Source: Clostridia bacterium (GTDB lineage: Bacteria > Bacillota > Clostridia > Christensenellales > Aristaeellaceae). From it: a stretch of DNA of 64,000 bases. Shown here piece by piece: positions 8,734 to 16,448 of the stretch (positions within the stretch are counted from its first letter, which is position 1; each line of letters starts with the position of its first letter). Below the pieces are notes generated by a model. It saw only the letters and a list, made by a program, of their open reading frames with translations, had not been told where the DNA came from and ran no database searches. The stretch covers positions 1 to 64,000 of the forward strand of contig JAGBEX010000004.1 in the NCBI GenBank assembly GCA_017936765.1, written 5' to 3'. The position numbers were made by a program, and so were the translations under genes.

Positions 8734-9747
8734 TCATACCCGCCAGCCCCGCAGCGCACCCCGCAGGGAGACCACCACGGGCAGCGCCGCTACCATGCCC
8801 AGCGCACCGCCCAGCAGGCCACCGGCGGAGATGGCCAGCAGCACCGCCAGGGGATGCAGCCGGGTGGCGCCGGAGAGGAACCGGGGAGAGAGCAGCCCGC
8901 TTTCGATCTGCTGCACCAGCAGCAGCACCCCCAGCGTCCACAGCGCGGCCACCCAGCCGCCCTGCAGGGCCAGCAGCACCGCGGGGATGCCTGCGATCAC
9001 CGGCCCCACATAGGGGATCAGCTCCATGACGCCCATCAGCAGCCCCAGCACCAGCCAGCCCGGCGTACCCACCAGCAGCAGCCCGGCGGCGGTCAGCGCG
9101 CCCACCGCCAGGGAAAGCAGCAGCTGTCCCCGCAGGAAGTTGGCGGTCTCCCGGCGCATTTCACGGGCGGCGCGGGTGGCGCGGGCGCGGAAGCGTACCG
9201 GGATGAGCAGCGTCAGCCCGGCGGCGATGCGCCGCCTGTCCCGCAGGAGGTAGAAGGCAAACAGCGGCGCCAGGAAGAGCTTGCTCAGGCTTTGCAGCGC
9301 CTGGGTCACCGCCTGGGCGATGCCGGACACCAGCGCCCCCGCCCGCTGGCTCAGCTGGGCGAAAAGCTCGTCCCGCACGGGGGTCAGGTCAAGGCCGCGG
9401 GCTTGCAGCATGGTCTGCACCCGGCCAAGCAGCTCCTCGCCCCATTGCAGCAGGGTGGGGAAGTCCGCCGCCAGCTGCCGGAACTGCTGCACCAGCGGGG
9501 GGATCACCACCAGCAGCGCCACCAGCGCGGCCAGCGCCAGCGCCCCGAAGGAAAGCACCGCTGCGGCGCTGGGGGAGAGCCGCTTTTCCAGCAGGCGGCA
9601 CAGGGGCAGCGCCAGCACCATGAGCAGATACCCCGCCAGCAGCTGCACCCCCAGCGCCCACAGCACTCGCCGCAAAAGAAACGCCGCCACCGCCGCCCCG
9701 GCGATGATCCACGGCAGGCGCTTGCGCTGGGCGATGGTGTGCTGCAT
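8734..9747 (-). CDS. AI-2E family transporter (PerM/YtvI-like permease)
   Basis: The 337-residue membrane protein has the family layout: three N-terminal membrane helices (about residues 10-90), a soluble amphipathic stretch (about 90-150), then four or more helices in the C-terminal half. The conserved block LMGVMELIPYVGPVIAGIPA near residue 240 is diagnostic. Substrates of this family vary (autoinducer-2, sodium/proton antiport, others) and cannot be read from sequence. The ATG at 9747 follows AAAGGAG. It lies just downstream of two mini-protein genes and a PRC-barrel gene on the same strand, probably in one operon. Confidence 0.9.
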   Translation of the reverse strand: MQHTIAQRKRLPWIIAGAAVAAFLLRRVLWALGVQLLAGYLLMVLALPLCRLLEKRLSPSAAAVLSFGALALAALVALLVVIPPLVQQFRQLAADFPTLLQWGEELLGRVQTMLQARGLDLTPVRDELFAQLSQRAGALVSGIAQAVTQALQSLSKLFLAPLFAFYLLRDRRRIAAGLTLLIPVRFRARATRAAREMRRETANFLRGQLLLSLAVGALTAAGLLLVGTPGWLVLGLLMGVMELIPYVGPVIAGIPAVLLALQGGWVAALWTLGVLLLVQQIESGLLSPRFLSGATRLHPLAVLLAISAGGLLGGALGMVAALPVVVSLRGALRGWRV

Positions 9748-9795
9748 GGGGATGCTCCTTTCACAAAAGGGCAGGATGCGCTCCTGCCCGTGGGT

Positions 9796-9921
9796 TCACA
9801 TGTTGTTTTTCATCCAGCGCTTGGCCATGTTCACCTTCCGGCGGATCATCCGCCCGGCAGGCATCATCATCATACCGGCGCCCAGCATAAAGCCCATGGC
9901 GCCCATTGCCATTTTACCCAT
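9796..9921 (-). CDS. Methionine-rich 41-residue mini-protein
   Basis: An open frame with a strong site (AAAGGAGG, 8 bp before ATG 9921) encodes 41 residues, of which 13 are methionine, including four in a row. The N-terminal half (MGKMAMGAMGFMLGAG) could be a short glycine/methionine-rich membrane segment; the C-terminal half is basic (RRKVNMAKRWMKNN). It sits between the PRC-barrel gene (18-bp gap) and the AI-2E permease. I do not recognise a named family with confidence; DUF3918-like or YtxH-like small membrane proteins are possible relatives. Metal binding or membrane association would be speculation from composition only. Confidence 0.7.
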   Translation of the reverse strand: MGKMAMGAMGFMLGAGMMMMPAGRMIRRKVNMAKRWMKNNM

Positions 9922-9939
9922 ATGCGCACCTCCTTTCGG

Positions 9940-10398
9940 TCAATGGAGAACCCGCTCCAGGGTGCAGCCGCAGGGGATCAGCACCTGGCCGGGTTCCTCC
10001 GGCTGGGGGCGCACCACAAACTGCCGCGCCAGCATTCGCCCCAGGGTCAACTCTTCCACCAGCCCCAGGCTGATCTCCAGCGCGGTGACCTGCAGGGTGG
10101 CGGGGTTCACGTAGGCGTCCGTCACCCGCCCCAGGTTCAGCCCGGCGGTGTCCTTCACGCTGGTGAGGGTGAAGGACGCATCCCGTGGCAGCCGCGCAGG
10201 CTTGCGCCGCAGGATCACGGACACATCCCCCAGCACGTCGATGGCCTCGGCTTCCACCCACCTGGCGCTGCCCAGCCCATGGCGCACCACCAGCCCCCGC
10301 AGGGCGCGGCCGTCCGTGGTGAGGACGGTTTGCTCCACCAGGCCCACCAGCTGGCCGTTCAGCGCGGCAGGCAGACCCACCAGGCTGCCCAGGCGCAT
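9940..10398 (-). CDS. PRC-barrel domain protein
   Basis: The 152-residue protein starting MRLGSLVGLPAALNG contains two PRC-barrel-like repeats (about residues 1-60 and 75-140), each with a conserved L-G-x-V pattern followed by beta strands. PRC barrels are found in RNA-processing, photosynthetic and sporulation proteins and usually mediate protein contacts. The ATG at 10398 overlaps the upstream stop codon (TGATG), so it is translationally coupled to the 47-residue gene. An upstream in-frame start at 10434 would overlap that gene and has no site. Function is unknown. Confidence 0.8.
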   Translation of the reverse strand: MRLGSLVGLPAALNGQLVGLVEQTVLTTDGRALRGLVVRHGLGSARWVEAEAIDVLGDVSVILRRKPARLPRDASFTLTSVKDTAGLNLGRVTDAYVNPATLQVTALEISLGLVEELTLGRMLARQFVVRPQPEEPGQVLIPCGCTLERVLH

Positions 10399-10541
10399 CA
10401 CAGGTCGTCCGCGTCCTGCACAGGCACGTCCCACTCGTCATCCCAGGGGACGCCGGTGTAGGAACCCAGCACATCGTAGGGATTTTTTTTCTGCTGCTGG
10501 CGGATGATGGCGTCCACCAGCTCCTTGGGTCGCTTGTTCAT
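10398..10541 (-). CDS. 47-residue acidic mini-protein with PYDVLGSYTG motif
   Basis: The ATG at 10541 is preceded by GAAGGAGG. The product has a basic N-terminal helix (KRPKELVDAIIRQQQKK) followed by NPYDVLGSYTGVPWDD and an acidic tail ending in VQDADDL. Similar short proteins with a DVLGSYTG segment occur in Clostridia, but I know no assigned function. Overlap with the PRC-barrel start codon indicates coupled translation, so the two may act together. Confidence 0.75.
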   Translation of the reverse strand: MNKRPKELVDAIIRQQQKKNPYDVLGSYTGVPWDDEWDVPVQDADDL

Positions 10542-10616
10542 GGCGGCATTCCTCCTTCGCAGAAAAAGATTGCCCGAACAGGCGGGGATTCATGATGAAA
10601 ACTTGTTCCAAAAATG

Positions 10617-10640
10617 AAAAAGAAGCCTATCAGGCTTCTT
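10617..10640 (-). terminator. Terminator of rubredoxin gene
   Basis: The AGAAGCC/GGCTTCT hairpin followed by TTTTT on the minus strand includes the last codons and the stop of the rubredoxin gene. Confidence 0.7.
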
Positions 10641-10791
10641 CTTCAAACAGATCCTTGCCCACGCCGCACAGGGGGCAGACCCAATCCTCGGGGACGTTTT
10701 CCCACTCGGTGCCGGGGGCGACGCCATTGTCGGGATCACCGGATTCCACTTCGTATACATAACCGCAAACCGTGCAAACATAATGCTTCAT
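10630..10791 (-). CDS. Rubredoxin
   Basis: This 53-residue electron carrier has the two iron-binding knuckles CTVCGY (Cys6, Cys9) and CPLCG (Cys39, Cys42), which bind one Fe in an FeS4 site. The conserved YDPDNGVxPGT-like segment appears as [12 protein letters not shown]. It likely serves oxygen or peroxide detoxification, or other single-electron transfer, in the cytosol. ATG 10791 follows AAAGGAGATC. It is a single-gene unit with a promoter at 10835-10862 and a terminator overlapping its 3' end. Confidence 0.96.
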   Translation of the reverse strand: MKHYVCTVCGYVYEVESGDPDNGVAPGTEWENVPEDWVCPLCGVGKDLFEEEA

Positions 10792-10834
10792 TGCCTTGAT
10801 CTCCTTTCATCGGGGAGGTTTTCCTCCTGAAAAG

Positions 10835-10862
10835 AGTATCAACGCTTTTGCGGCAGGTGAAA
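10835..10862 (-). promoter_or_regulatory. Putative promoter of rubredoxin
   Basis: Minus strand TTTCAC (10857-10862), 16-bp spacer and GATACT (10835-10840) lie about 45 bp before the start codon. A GAGG/CCTC hairpin lies between the promoter and the ribosome binding site. Confidence 0.5.
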
Positions 10863-10878
10863 CAGGTTTTTGAAAAAA

Positions 10879-13092
10879 TTATTTTGCGCACAGCAGCGGG
10901 GTGACCTCCCCTGTGGCCAGCACCCGCAGGCGGTGCAGGGGGCGGGTGAGCATCACATACAGCATCCGGCACAGGAAGGGATCGTCGCTAAACTCGGTGC
11001 TACTGGCGTTGCACACCGCCACGCAGTCGAATTCCAGCCCCTTCACCATGGCGGCGGGGAGGATCAGCACACCGCCCTGGTAGTCGGTGTCGTCCTCCTT
11101 CATCAGGCGCACGGGCAGGTCGGCTTTCAGCAGCTTGTAGAGGTGTTCTGCCCCGGCACGGGTCTTTTCGATGAGGGCGATGGTGTGATAGCCTTCCTCC
11201 AGCCAGGTGCGAACCTGCTGGCGCAATTCGGCATAGCGCTCCTTGTCGGTGGTATAGGCGGTGATGGTGGGTTCCTCGCTATGGCGCAGCACGGGCTTTG
11301 CGGTGCGCTGCCCCGGCACGGGATGGCGCTGTGCCATGCGGCTGGCCAGGGACATGATCTCCACGGTGTTGCGGTAGCTGGTCACCAGCTGCAGCAGCGT
11401 GGCCTCGCCGCCAAAGACCGGCTCCATCCATTGCTGATAGTCGCTGATGCCCTCCTCCTCGTGGATGCCCTGCATCAGGTCGCCCACCAGGGTGAAGGTG
11501 GCGGCGGGGTAATGCTCCCGCAGCAGCGCCAGCTGGTAGGGGGAGAAGTCCTGGCACTCGTCCATCACGATATGGCGCAGGGGCTTCTTCGGCAAGCCGT
11601 ACACCGCCTGGCAGATGCTGCACAGCGCCGCCAGATCCTCCTGCTGCACCCGCTTTTTGTCCAGCAGGGGCAGGGTGGCCTCCTGCACGGCCTGGGATTC
11701 ATGCCGCGTCAGGTAGGTGCGGTACACCGTCAAAAGGGACAGATCGGGGAACAGGCTGGGGAATTCCTTCAGGTATTGCTTGGCCCGCTGGTCGATCTCC
11801 GCCATGCGGTCGTCACGGCTCTGGAGCAGCTTCCGGGCGCGGGCGCGGCGTTCCTCGCCATCGGGCAGGGAGGAAAGCAGCAGCGTCAGGCGATCCTGCG
11901 CCATTTTGTCCATGGCGGCCTTCATGGCCTCGGCCACCTGCAAGAGCCGCTTTTTGATGTACTTCTTCAGTTCGTCGATGCGCTGCGCCAGGGGGAAGGG
12001 GCGCAGCTGCTTGAGGAAGATGTCCTGCACCTCCTCCGGCGTATACAGCACGTGGCCGCCGAAGCGCAGGCCGTTGGAAGGCAGGATCTCCGCCTGGTAG
12101 CCATCGAGAAAGTTTTCGATGCTGTGCTTCATGTCCAGCGAGGCCTTGCGGCGCAGCACCTCGCCCATGACGGCGCGGGAAGACGCGTTGCCGATGAGCT
12201 TTTCCTCCAGGCGGCTGACCAGCTGCATTCTGGGGGCGTGCTTGCCCATCCAGCTCTGGCACAGCCCGGCGAAGGTGGTCTGGGTCACCCGCTCCACGCC
12301 CAGGTCAGGCAGAACTTGGGAGATGTAGCTCAGAAACAGCGGGTTGGGGGCGAGAATCATCATCTGCTCCGGGCGCAGGGTGTCGCGGAAGGCGTAGAGC
12401 AGCCAGGCGATGCGGTGCAGGGCGATGGTGGTTTTGCCGCTGCCTGCCACGCCCTGCACAATGAGGTTCTGCCGCAGGGGATGGCGGATCACCAGGTTCT
12501 GCTCGGCCTGGATGGTGGTCACGATCTCCTTCAGCCTGTCGGAGCTGACGGAACCCAGCACGCCCTGCAAATAAGCGTCCTGGCTCACCACGCCGCTGTC
12601 GAACAGGGAAATGAGCTTGTCACCCTCCACGGTGAGCATCCGCTTCAGGGTCAGCTCGCCCTGCACGCGGCCATCGGGGGCTTCGTAGTCCATGGGGCCT
12701 ACCTGACCGGAATAGTACAGGTTGGCCACGGGGGAGCGCCAGTCCGCCACCACCACGTCCAGGGTGGAGGAATCATGCACGCCCCAGCGGCCCAGGTAGT
12801 GGGTCTCCGGCGCGCCGTCCTCCGGGGTGAAGTCCAGGTGCGCGAAGTACGCCTGGCGGCGGGAGCGCGCCAGGTTGTGCAGGGTGTCCACCTTCATGCG
12901 CAGGATGTCCATCATCACCTGCTCGTCCATGGTGGCGTCGGAGGGAACCACAATGATGCGCTCCTCCTCCGCGCCTACGCCGGTGTCCTTTTCCAGTTTG
13001 TCGATCTCGCGTTGAACGGTTTGGCACACCTGTGCCAGATGTTTCGCCTCTGCCAGGCTGTCCGGATGGTCGGGTAAAACGTAGGGTTCCAT
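10879..13092 (-). CDS. helD: HelD-like UvrD-family helicase (RNA polymerase recycling factor)
   Basis: The 737-residue protein has the HelD layout: an N-terminal coiled coil (about residues 10-40 and 55-80) that reaches into RNA polymerase channels, a Walker A motif GVAGSGKTT at about 214-222, a long variable arm, and C-terminal UvrD-like motifs (VMDECQDFSPYQ, TLVGDLMQGIH and VKGLEFDCV). HelD frees stalled RNA polymerase from DNA using ATP. ATG 13092 follows AAAAAGGAGG. A strong promoter lies at 13192-13220, and a perfect 7-bp hairpin sits in the leader just before the ribosome binding site. Distinction from a DNA-only UvrD enzyme rests on the N-terminal region and length. Confidence 0.9.
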   Translation of the reverse strand: MEPYVLPDHPDSLAEAKHLAQVCQTVQREIDKLEKDTGVGAEEERIIVVPSDATMDEQVMMDILRMKVDTLHNLARSRRQAYFAHLDFTPEDGAPETHYLGRWGVHDSSTLDVVVADWRSPVANLYYSGQVGPMDYEAPDGRVQGELTLKRMLTVEGDKLISLFDSGVVSQDAYLQGVLGSVSSDRLKEIVTTIQAEQNLVIRHPLRQNLIVQGVAGSGKTTIALHRIAWLLYAFRDTLRPEQMMILAPNPLFLSYISQVLPDLGVERVTQTTFAGLCQSWMGKHAPRMQLVSRLEEKLIGNASSRAVMGEVLRRKASLDMKHSIENFLDGYQAEILPSNGLRFGGHVLYTPEEVQDIFLKQLRPFPLAQRIDELKKYIKKRLLQVAEAMKAAMDKMAQDRLTLLLSSLPDGEERRARARKLLQSRDDRMAEIDQRAKQYLKEFPSLFPDLSLLTVYRTYLTRHESQAVQEATLPLLDKKRVQQEDLAALCSICQAVYGLPKKPLRHIVMDECQDFSPYQLALLREHYPAATFTLVGDLMQGIHEEEGISDYQQWMEPVFGGEATLLQLVTSYRNTVEIMSLASRMAQRHPVPGQRTAKPVLRHSEEPTITAYTTDKERYAELRQQVRTWLEEGYHTIALIEKTRAGAEHLYKLLKADLPVRLMKEDDTDYQGGVLILPAAMVKGLEFDCVAVCNASSTEFSDDPFLCRMLYVMLTRPLHRLRVLATGEVTPLLCAK

Positions 13093-13107
13093 GTTCCTCC
13101 TTTTTCC

Positions 13108-13133
13108 GGCAGGGTATACAAAAAGCCCCTGCC
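13108..13133 (-). promoter_or_regulatory. Hairpin in helD leader next to the ribosome binding site
   Basis: GGCAGGG and CCCTGCC form a perfect 7-bp stem with a 12-nt loop that ends a few bases before AAAAAGGAGG. It could modulate translation; this is inference from position. Confidence 0.4.
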
Positions 13134-13191
13134 CTTCATCTAATGAATTCGCAGAGGCTTACATCAAGCTGCAAGCGTGTGTTGTGGAGGT

Positions 13192-13220
13192 ATTGTAACA
13201 GAAAAAACCGCTGTTGTCAA
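13192..13220 (-). promoter_or_regulatory. Strong sigma-A promoter of helD
   Basis: A perfect TTGACA (13215-13220), a 17-bp spacer and TACAAT (13192-13197) on the minus strand. A hairpin of the repeat cluster ends only a few bases upstream of the -35 box. Confidence 0.9.
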
Positions 13221-13221
13221 G

Positions 13222-13630
13222 GACGCAGAGGGCGCTGCCCTCTGCACTCCCGCCAGAGGCGCTGCCTCTGGACTCCGCTTAAGGGTCTTCGACCCTTAAG
13301 AATCCCTTTCGGGGATGATGTTGCGGTGCGGGCTACGAGCAGGGGTCACGCCGCGCAACGGGCGCGCCGCGACGCGGGGGAAGTGGCTTTTCCACGCAAA
13401 TATAGGGGCGATCTGCGATCGCCCGCCGCGCTGCATGAAATGCCAAGTAGGCAAAGGACGTAATGCGTGTATACATAAGTTGCTCAATTGCGTCGCGGCG
13501 CGACTGAATGAAATGGGTCGAAGACCCCGCGCCGTGACCCCTTCTCGGAGAGCGCGTTGCAACGCAATCCCCGAACGGGATTCTAAAGGGATGAAATCCC
13601 TTTAGCGGGGTCCAGGGGCGGCGCCCCTGG
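13222..13630. repeat. Composite intergenic repeat locus 2 (two facing units)
   Basis: The gap between helD and the RNA methylase is filled by two head-to-head copies of the composite repeat. Hairpin clusters lie at 13225-13312 (abutting the helD promoter) and 13568-13630 (overlapping the methylase 3' end). GC-rich modules containing GGGGTCACG and GCGCCGCGACGC lie at about 13345-13380 and again in inverse order at 13495-13545. A TATAGGGGCGATCTGCGATC palindrome lies at 13401-13425. No protein gene is supported here. Confidence 0.75.
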
Positions 13631-14345
13631 CAAAGCCGTAGATGCCGATAGCAGCGGCGATGGACAAGTTCAGCGAATCGATCTTCTCGTTGCTGGGGAT
13701 GCGCACGGGCTGACCCTTGTGGGCAAACTCGGCGGGGAGACCGCTGCCCTCGTTGCCGAAGATCAGCGTCCAGCGGGCAGGGATGGGTTCGGCCAGCACA
13801 TCCGGCAGGGAGCGGGAGCCGTCCAGCATGAAGGGGTACAGGGCGCGGGCGGGATGCTCGGCCTGGTAGTCCTCAAAGGTATCGTAGACCTTGACCCGCA
13901 GGGAAAACAGGCTGCCCATGCTGGCGCGCACCACCCGGGGGTCGAACACATCCACACAAGGACGGATGAGGGCGATATCCTCCACGCCAAAGCCCAGGGC
14001 GGTGCGCAGGATGGTACCAACATTGCCCTGATCGGAGGGATTGTGCAGCACCACATGAGGTGCGTCGGCGGCCAGGGCGTCGCTGAACTTGCTGAACACG
14101 GCGGCGGCAAAGCAGTTCTCTTTGCCGGAAATGCGGCTCAGCGCCTTGTCAGCGATTTCCACGCGCACGTGGAGTTGATCTGCCAAGGCAGAGAGCTTCT
14201 GGGCGGCCTCGGTTCCTTCGGCCTTGGAGTGCAAAAGCACCCGGCGGGCGCAATCGGGGCGGTGGAGCAGGCATTCCATGGCAGGGAATGCGCCGGGAGC
14301 ATAGCCGTAGTCCAGGTCGGATTTATAGGGTGCAAGTGAAGGCAT
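13602..14345 (-). CDS. TrmH/SpoU family RNA 2'-O-methyltransferase
   Basis: This SPOUT methylase transfers a methyl group from SAM to a ribose 2'-OH of rRNA or tRNA. All three SpoU motifs are present: NPSDQGNVGTILRTA (motif 1, about residue 102), FGNEGSGLP (motif 2, about 198) and LNLSIAAAIGIY (motif 3, about 224). The 247-residue length is close to normal, with a short N-terminal substrate-binding part. The C-terminal tail ARGAAPGPR and the stop codon are encoded by a repeat-family hairpin rather than by family-like sequence. ATG 14345 follows CAGGAGGGAACC. The RNA target is not predictable. Confidence 0.9.
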   Translation of the reverse strand: MPSLAPYKSDLDYGYAPGAFPAMECLLHRPDCARRVLLHSKAEGTEAAQKLSALADQLHVRVEIADKALSRISGKENCFAAAVFSKFSDALAADAPHVVLHNPSDQGNVGTILRTALGFGVEDIALIRPCVDVFDPRVVRASMGSLFSLRVKVYDTFEDYQAEHPARALYPFMLDGSRSLPDVLAEPIPARWTLIFGNEGSGLPAEFAHKGQPVRIPSNEKIDSLNLSIAAAIGIYGFARGAAPGPR

Positions 14346-14404
14346 GGTGGTTCCCTCCTGTTCGGGGAAATTATAGCATATTTGGGGGAGAAGGGGAAGA
14401 GGGA

Positions 14405-14650
14405 GGGAAATTATGAATTATGAATTGAGCGTGTGGGCGGGCGATCGCAGATCGCCCCTACATTGCACGAAAAAGCCGCTTCCCCCGCGTCGCGGCGCAT
14501 CCGTTATGCGCCGTGACCCCAAAGGAAAACCCATCCTGTATGCTCACACAGGATGGGTTTCGAAAGGGTCGAAGACCCTTCGCGGGAGAGTCCAGAGAGG
14601 GCAGTGCCCTCTCTGGTAGGGGATTCCTAAGGGGACGAAGTCCCCTTAGG
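14405..14650. repeat. Composite intergenic repeat locus 3 (downstream of the ABC exporter)
   Basis: In order: AATTATGAATTATGAATT tract (14409-14428), GGGCGATCGCAGATCGCCCC palindrome (14438-14462), GC-rich GCGTCGCGGCGC...GCGCCGTGACCCC module (about 14483-14520), an AACCCATCCTG/CAGGATGGGTT hairpin (about 14528-14559), the shared GGGTTTCGAAAGGG hairpin (about 14555-14585), AGAGAGGGCAGTGCCCTCTCT (about 14593-14614), and CTAAGGGGACGAAGTCCCCTTAG (about 14628-14650). The last hairpin contains the stop codon of the exporter gene. Confidence 0.8.
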
Positions 14651-16448
14651 CGTCCATGCCCTGGTCTCTGGCTTGGGCGGTGTAGAGGTCGTAGTAGGCG
14701 CCGCGCTTGGCGATGAGTTCGTCGTGGCTGCCGGCCTCCAGGATGCCCTTGTTGGAGATGTAGAGGATCTTATCGCAGTTCTTGATGGTGGAGAGGCGGT
14801 GGGCGATGATGAAGGAGGTGCGGTTCTTCAAAAGCGCCTGGATGCCCTCCTGCAGGAGCTTCTCCGTTTTGGTATCGATGGAGGAGGTGGCCTCGTCCAG
14901 GATGAGGATGCGGGGATCGCTGAGCAGGGTGCGGGCAAAGGACACCAGCTGCTTTTGTCCCTGGGAAAGGCGGTTGCCGCGCTCGTTGACGGCGGTCATG
15001 TAGCCCTGGGGCATTTCGCTGATGAACTCATCGGCGCGAACCATCTTGGCGGCGGTGCGGATCTCATCCTCGGTGGCGTTGAGGCGGCCATAGCGGATGT
15101 TATCCATGATGGTGCCGGAGAAGATGAAGCTGTCCTGCAGCATGATGCCCAGCTGGTTGCGCAGGCTGTTCAGCGTGACCTCGGAGATATCGTAGGTCTT
15201 GCCGTCTTCGCCGGTGAGGGTGATGGAGCCGCTGTTCAGGTTATAGAAGCGGCAGAGCAGGTTGACCACGGTGCTTTTGCCGGCGCCGGTGGGGCCTACC
15301 AGGGCGATGCTCTCGCCAGCCTTCACGTGGAGGTCGAAATGCTCCAGCACGTGGATGCCCTCTTCATAGCCGAAGGTCACGTCGTTGAAGTGAACCTCGC
15401 CGGTGATATCGGGCAGGCGCTGGGCGTTCTCCTTGTCGTCCACCACCACAGGCTCGTCCATGGTCTCGAAGATTCGCTCCAGGTAGGCCAGGTTGTTGAC
15501 GAAGGAGTTGTAGATGTTGGCCAGATTGGTGATGGGCTGCCAGAAGCGGCCCACATACTGGCCCATGGCCAGGATGACGCCGAAGGACACGATGGCGCCG
15601 CCCATCCAGTATACACCGGCGGTGTACATCACGGTGAAGACCACCTGGGTGATCATTTCGGAGGTGAACCACACGCTGTTGGAGATGAACACAGCGCGCA
15701 TCCAGGCGGTGCGGCAGGCCACGGCCAGGCGCTCCATGATGGAACGGTTCACATCCTGGCGGGCAAAGAGCTGACTGACGCGCACACCATCGATGGATTC
15801 GGCCAGGTAGGCATTGAAGTTGGAGTTCTTGTTGCTCTGGTTCTGCCAGGCCTTGCGCTGACGGGGTTTCAGATACCAGATGAAGGCCACGAACACGGGC
15901 AGACCTGCGATAACGATGGTGGCCAGCGTGGCATCGGTGGAGTACATGAACACCACGATGAAGATCAGGTTGATGATCTCCAGAATGGAGTTGATGATGC
16001 CGTTGGACAGGATATCCGAAACGGAGTTGACGTAGTTGATGACGCGCACCAGGATCTTTCCGGCGGGGCGGCTGTCGTAGTAGGAGAAGGGCAGGCGCTG
16101 CAGGTGGGCAAAGAGATCCTTGCGGATATCGTAGATGATCTCCTGGCTCACATAGGCCATGATGCGGGAGCGGATCACCGTGAACACGATGCTCAGGCCA
16201 ATGATGCCCAGGAAGAGGATGGCCATTTTGCCCAGCATGGCCATGTCCTTGTTGGGAACGGCCTCGTCCATGACCCACTGGGTGATCTTGGGGACGAACA
16301 GACCGGCCACGGAGGCGCAGGCGGAAAGCAGCAGCGCCAGGAGCATTTTCACCTTGTGCTTGCTGATGTACTTGAAGGCGCGCTTGAGGTGGCTGAGGTC
16401 AAACGGGGACTCCAGACTCTCGTCAACGTCGAACTTATTGCGAGCCAT
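14646..16448 (-). CDS. Heterodimeric ABC multidrug exporter subunit, canonical ATP site
   Basis: The 600-residue half-transporter has six predicted membrane helices (about residues 35-330) and a C-terminal ATPase domain. Walker A is GPTGAGKST, the Walker B region ILILDEATSS keeps the catalytic glutamate, and the signature is LSQGQ instead of LSGGQ. With the upstream gene, whose Walker B is degenerate, it forms the asymmetric pair typical of LmrCD/BmrCD/TM287-288 exporters. The start codon overlaps the upstream stop (TAATG), so expression is coupled. The stop codon lies inside a repeat-family hairpin. The substrate, drug or lipid, is unknown. Confidence 0.93.
   Translation of the reverse strand: MARNKFDVDESLESPFDLSHLKRAFKYISKHKVKMLLALLLSACASVAGLFVPKITQWVMDEAVPNKDMAMLGKMAILFLGIIGLSIVFTVIRSRIMAYVSQEIIYDIRKDLFAHLQRLPFSYYDSRPAGKILVRVINYVNSVSDILSNGIINSILEIINLIFIVVFMYSTDATLATIVIAGLPVFVAFIWYLKPRQRKAWQNQSNKNSNFNAYLAESIDGVRVSQLFARQDVNRSIMERLAVACRTAWMRAVFISNSVWFTSEMITQVVFTVMYTAGVYWMGGAIVSFGVILAMGQYVGRFWQPITNLANIYNSFVNNLAYLERIFETMDEPVVVDDKENAQRLPDITGEVHFNDVTFGYEEGIHVLEHFDLHVKAGESIALVGPTGAGKSTVVNLLCRFYNLNSGSITLTGEDGKTYDISEVTLNSLRNQLGIMLQDSFIFSGTIMDNIRYGRLNATEDEIRTAAKMVRADEFISEMPQGYMTAVNERGNRLSQGQKQLVSFARTLLSDPRILILDEATSSIDTKTEKLLQEGIQALLKNRTSFIIAHRLSTIKNCDKILYISNKGILEAGSHDELIAKRGAYYDLYTAQARDQGMDA

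Noticed and set aside
13225-13630. CRISPR array
   Set aside because: The repeated units are hairpins with differing arms and no constant repeat-spacer periodicity; no cas genes are present.
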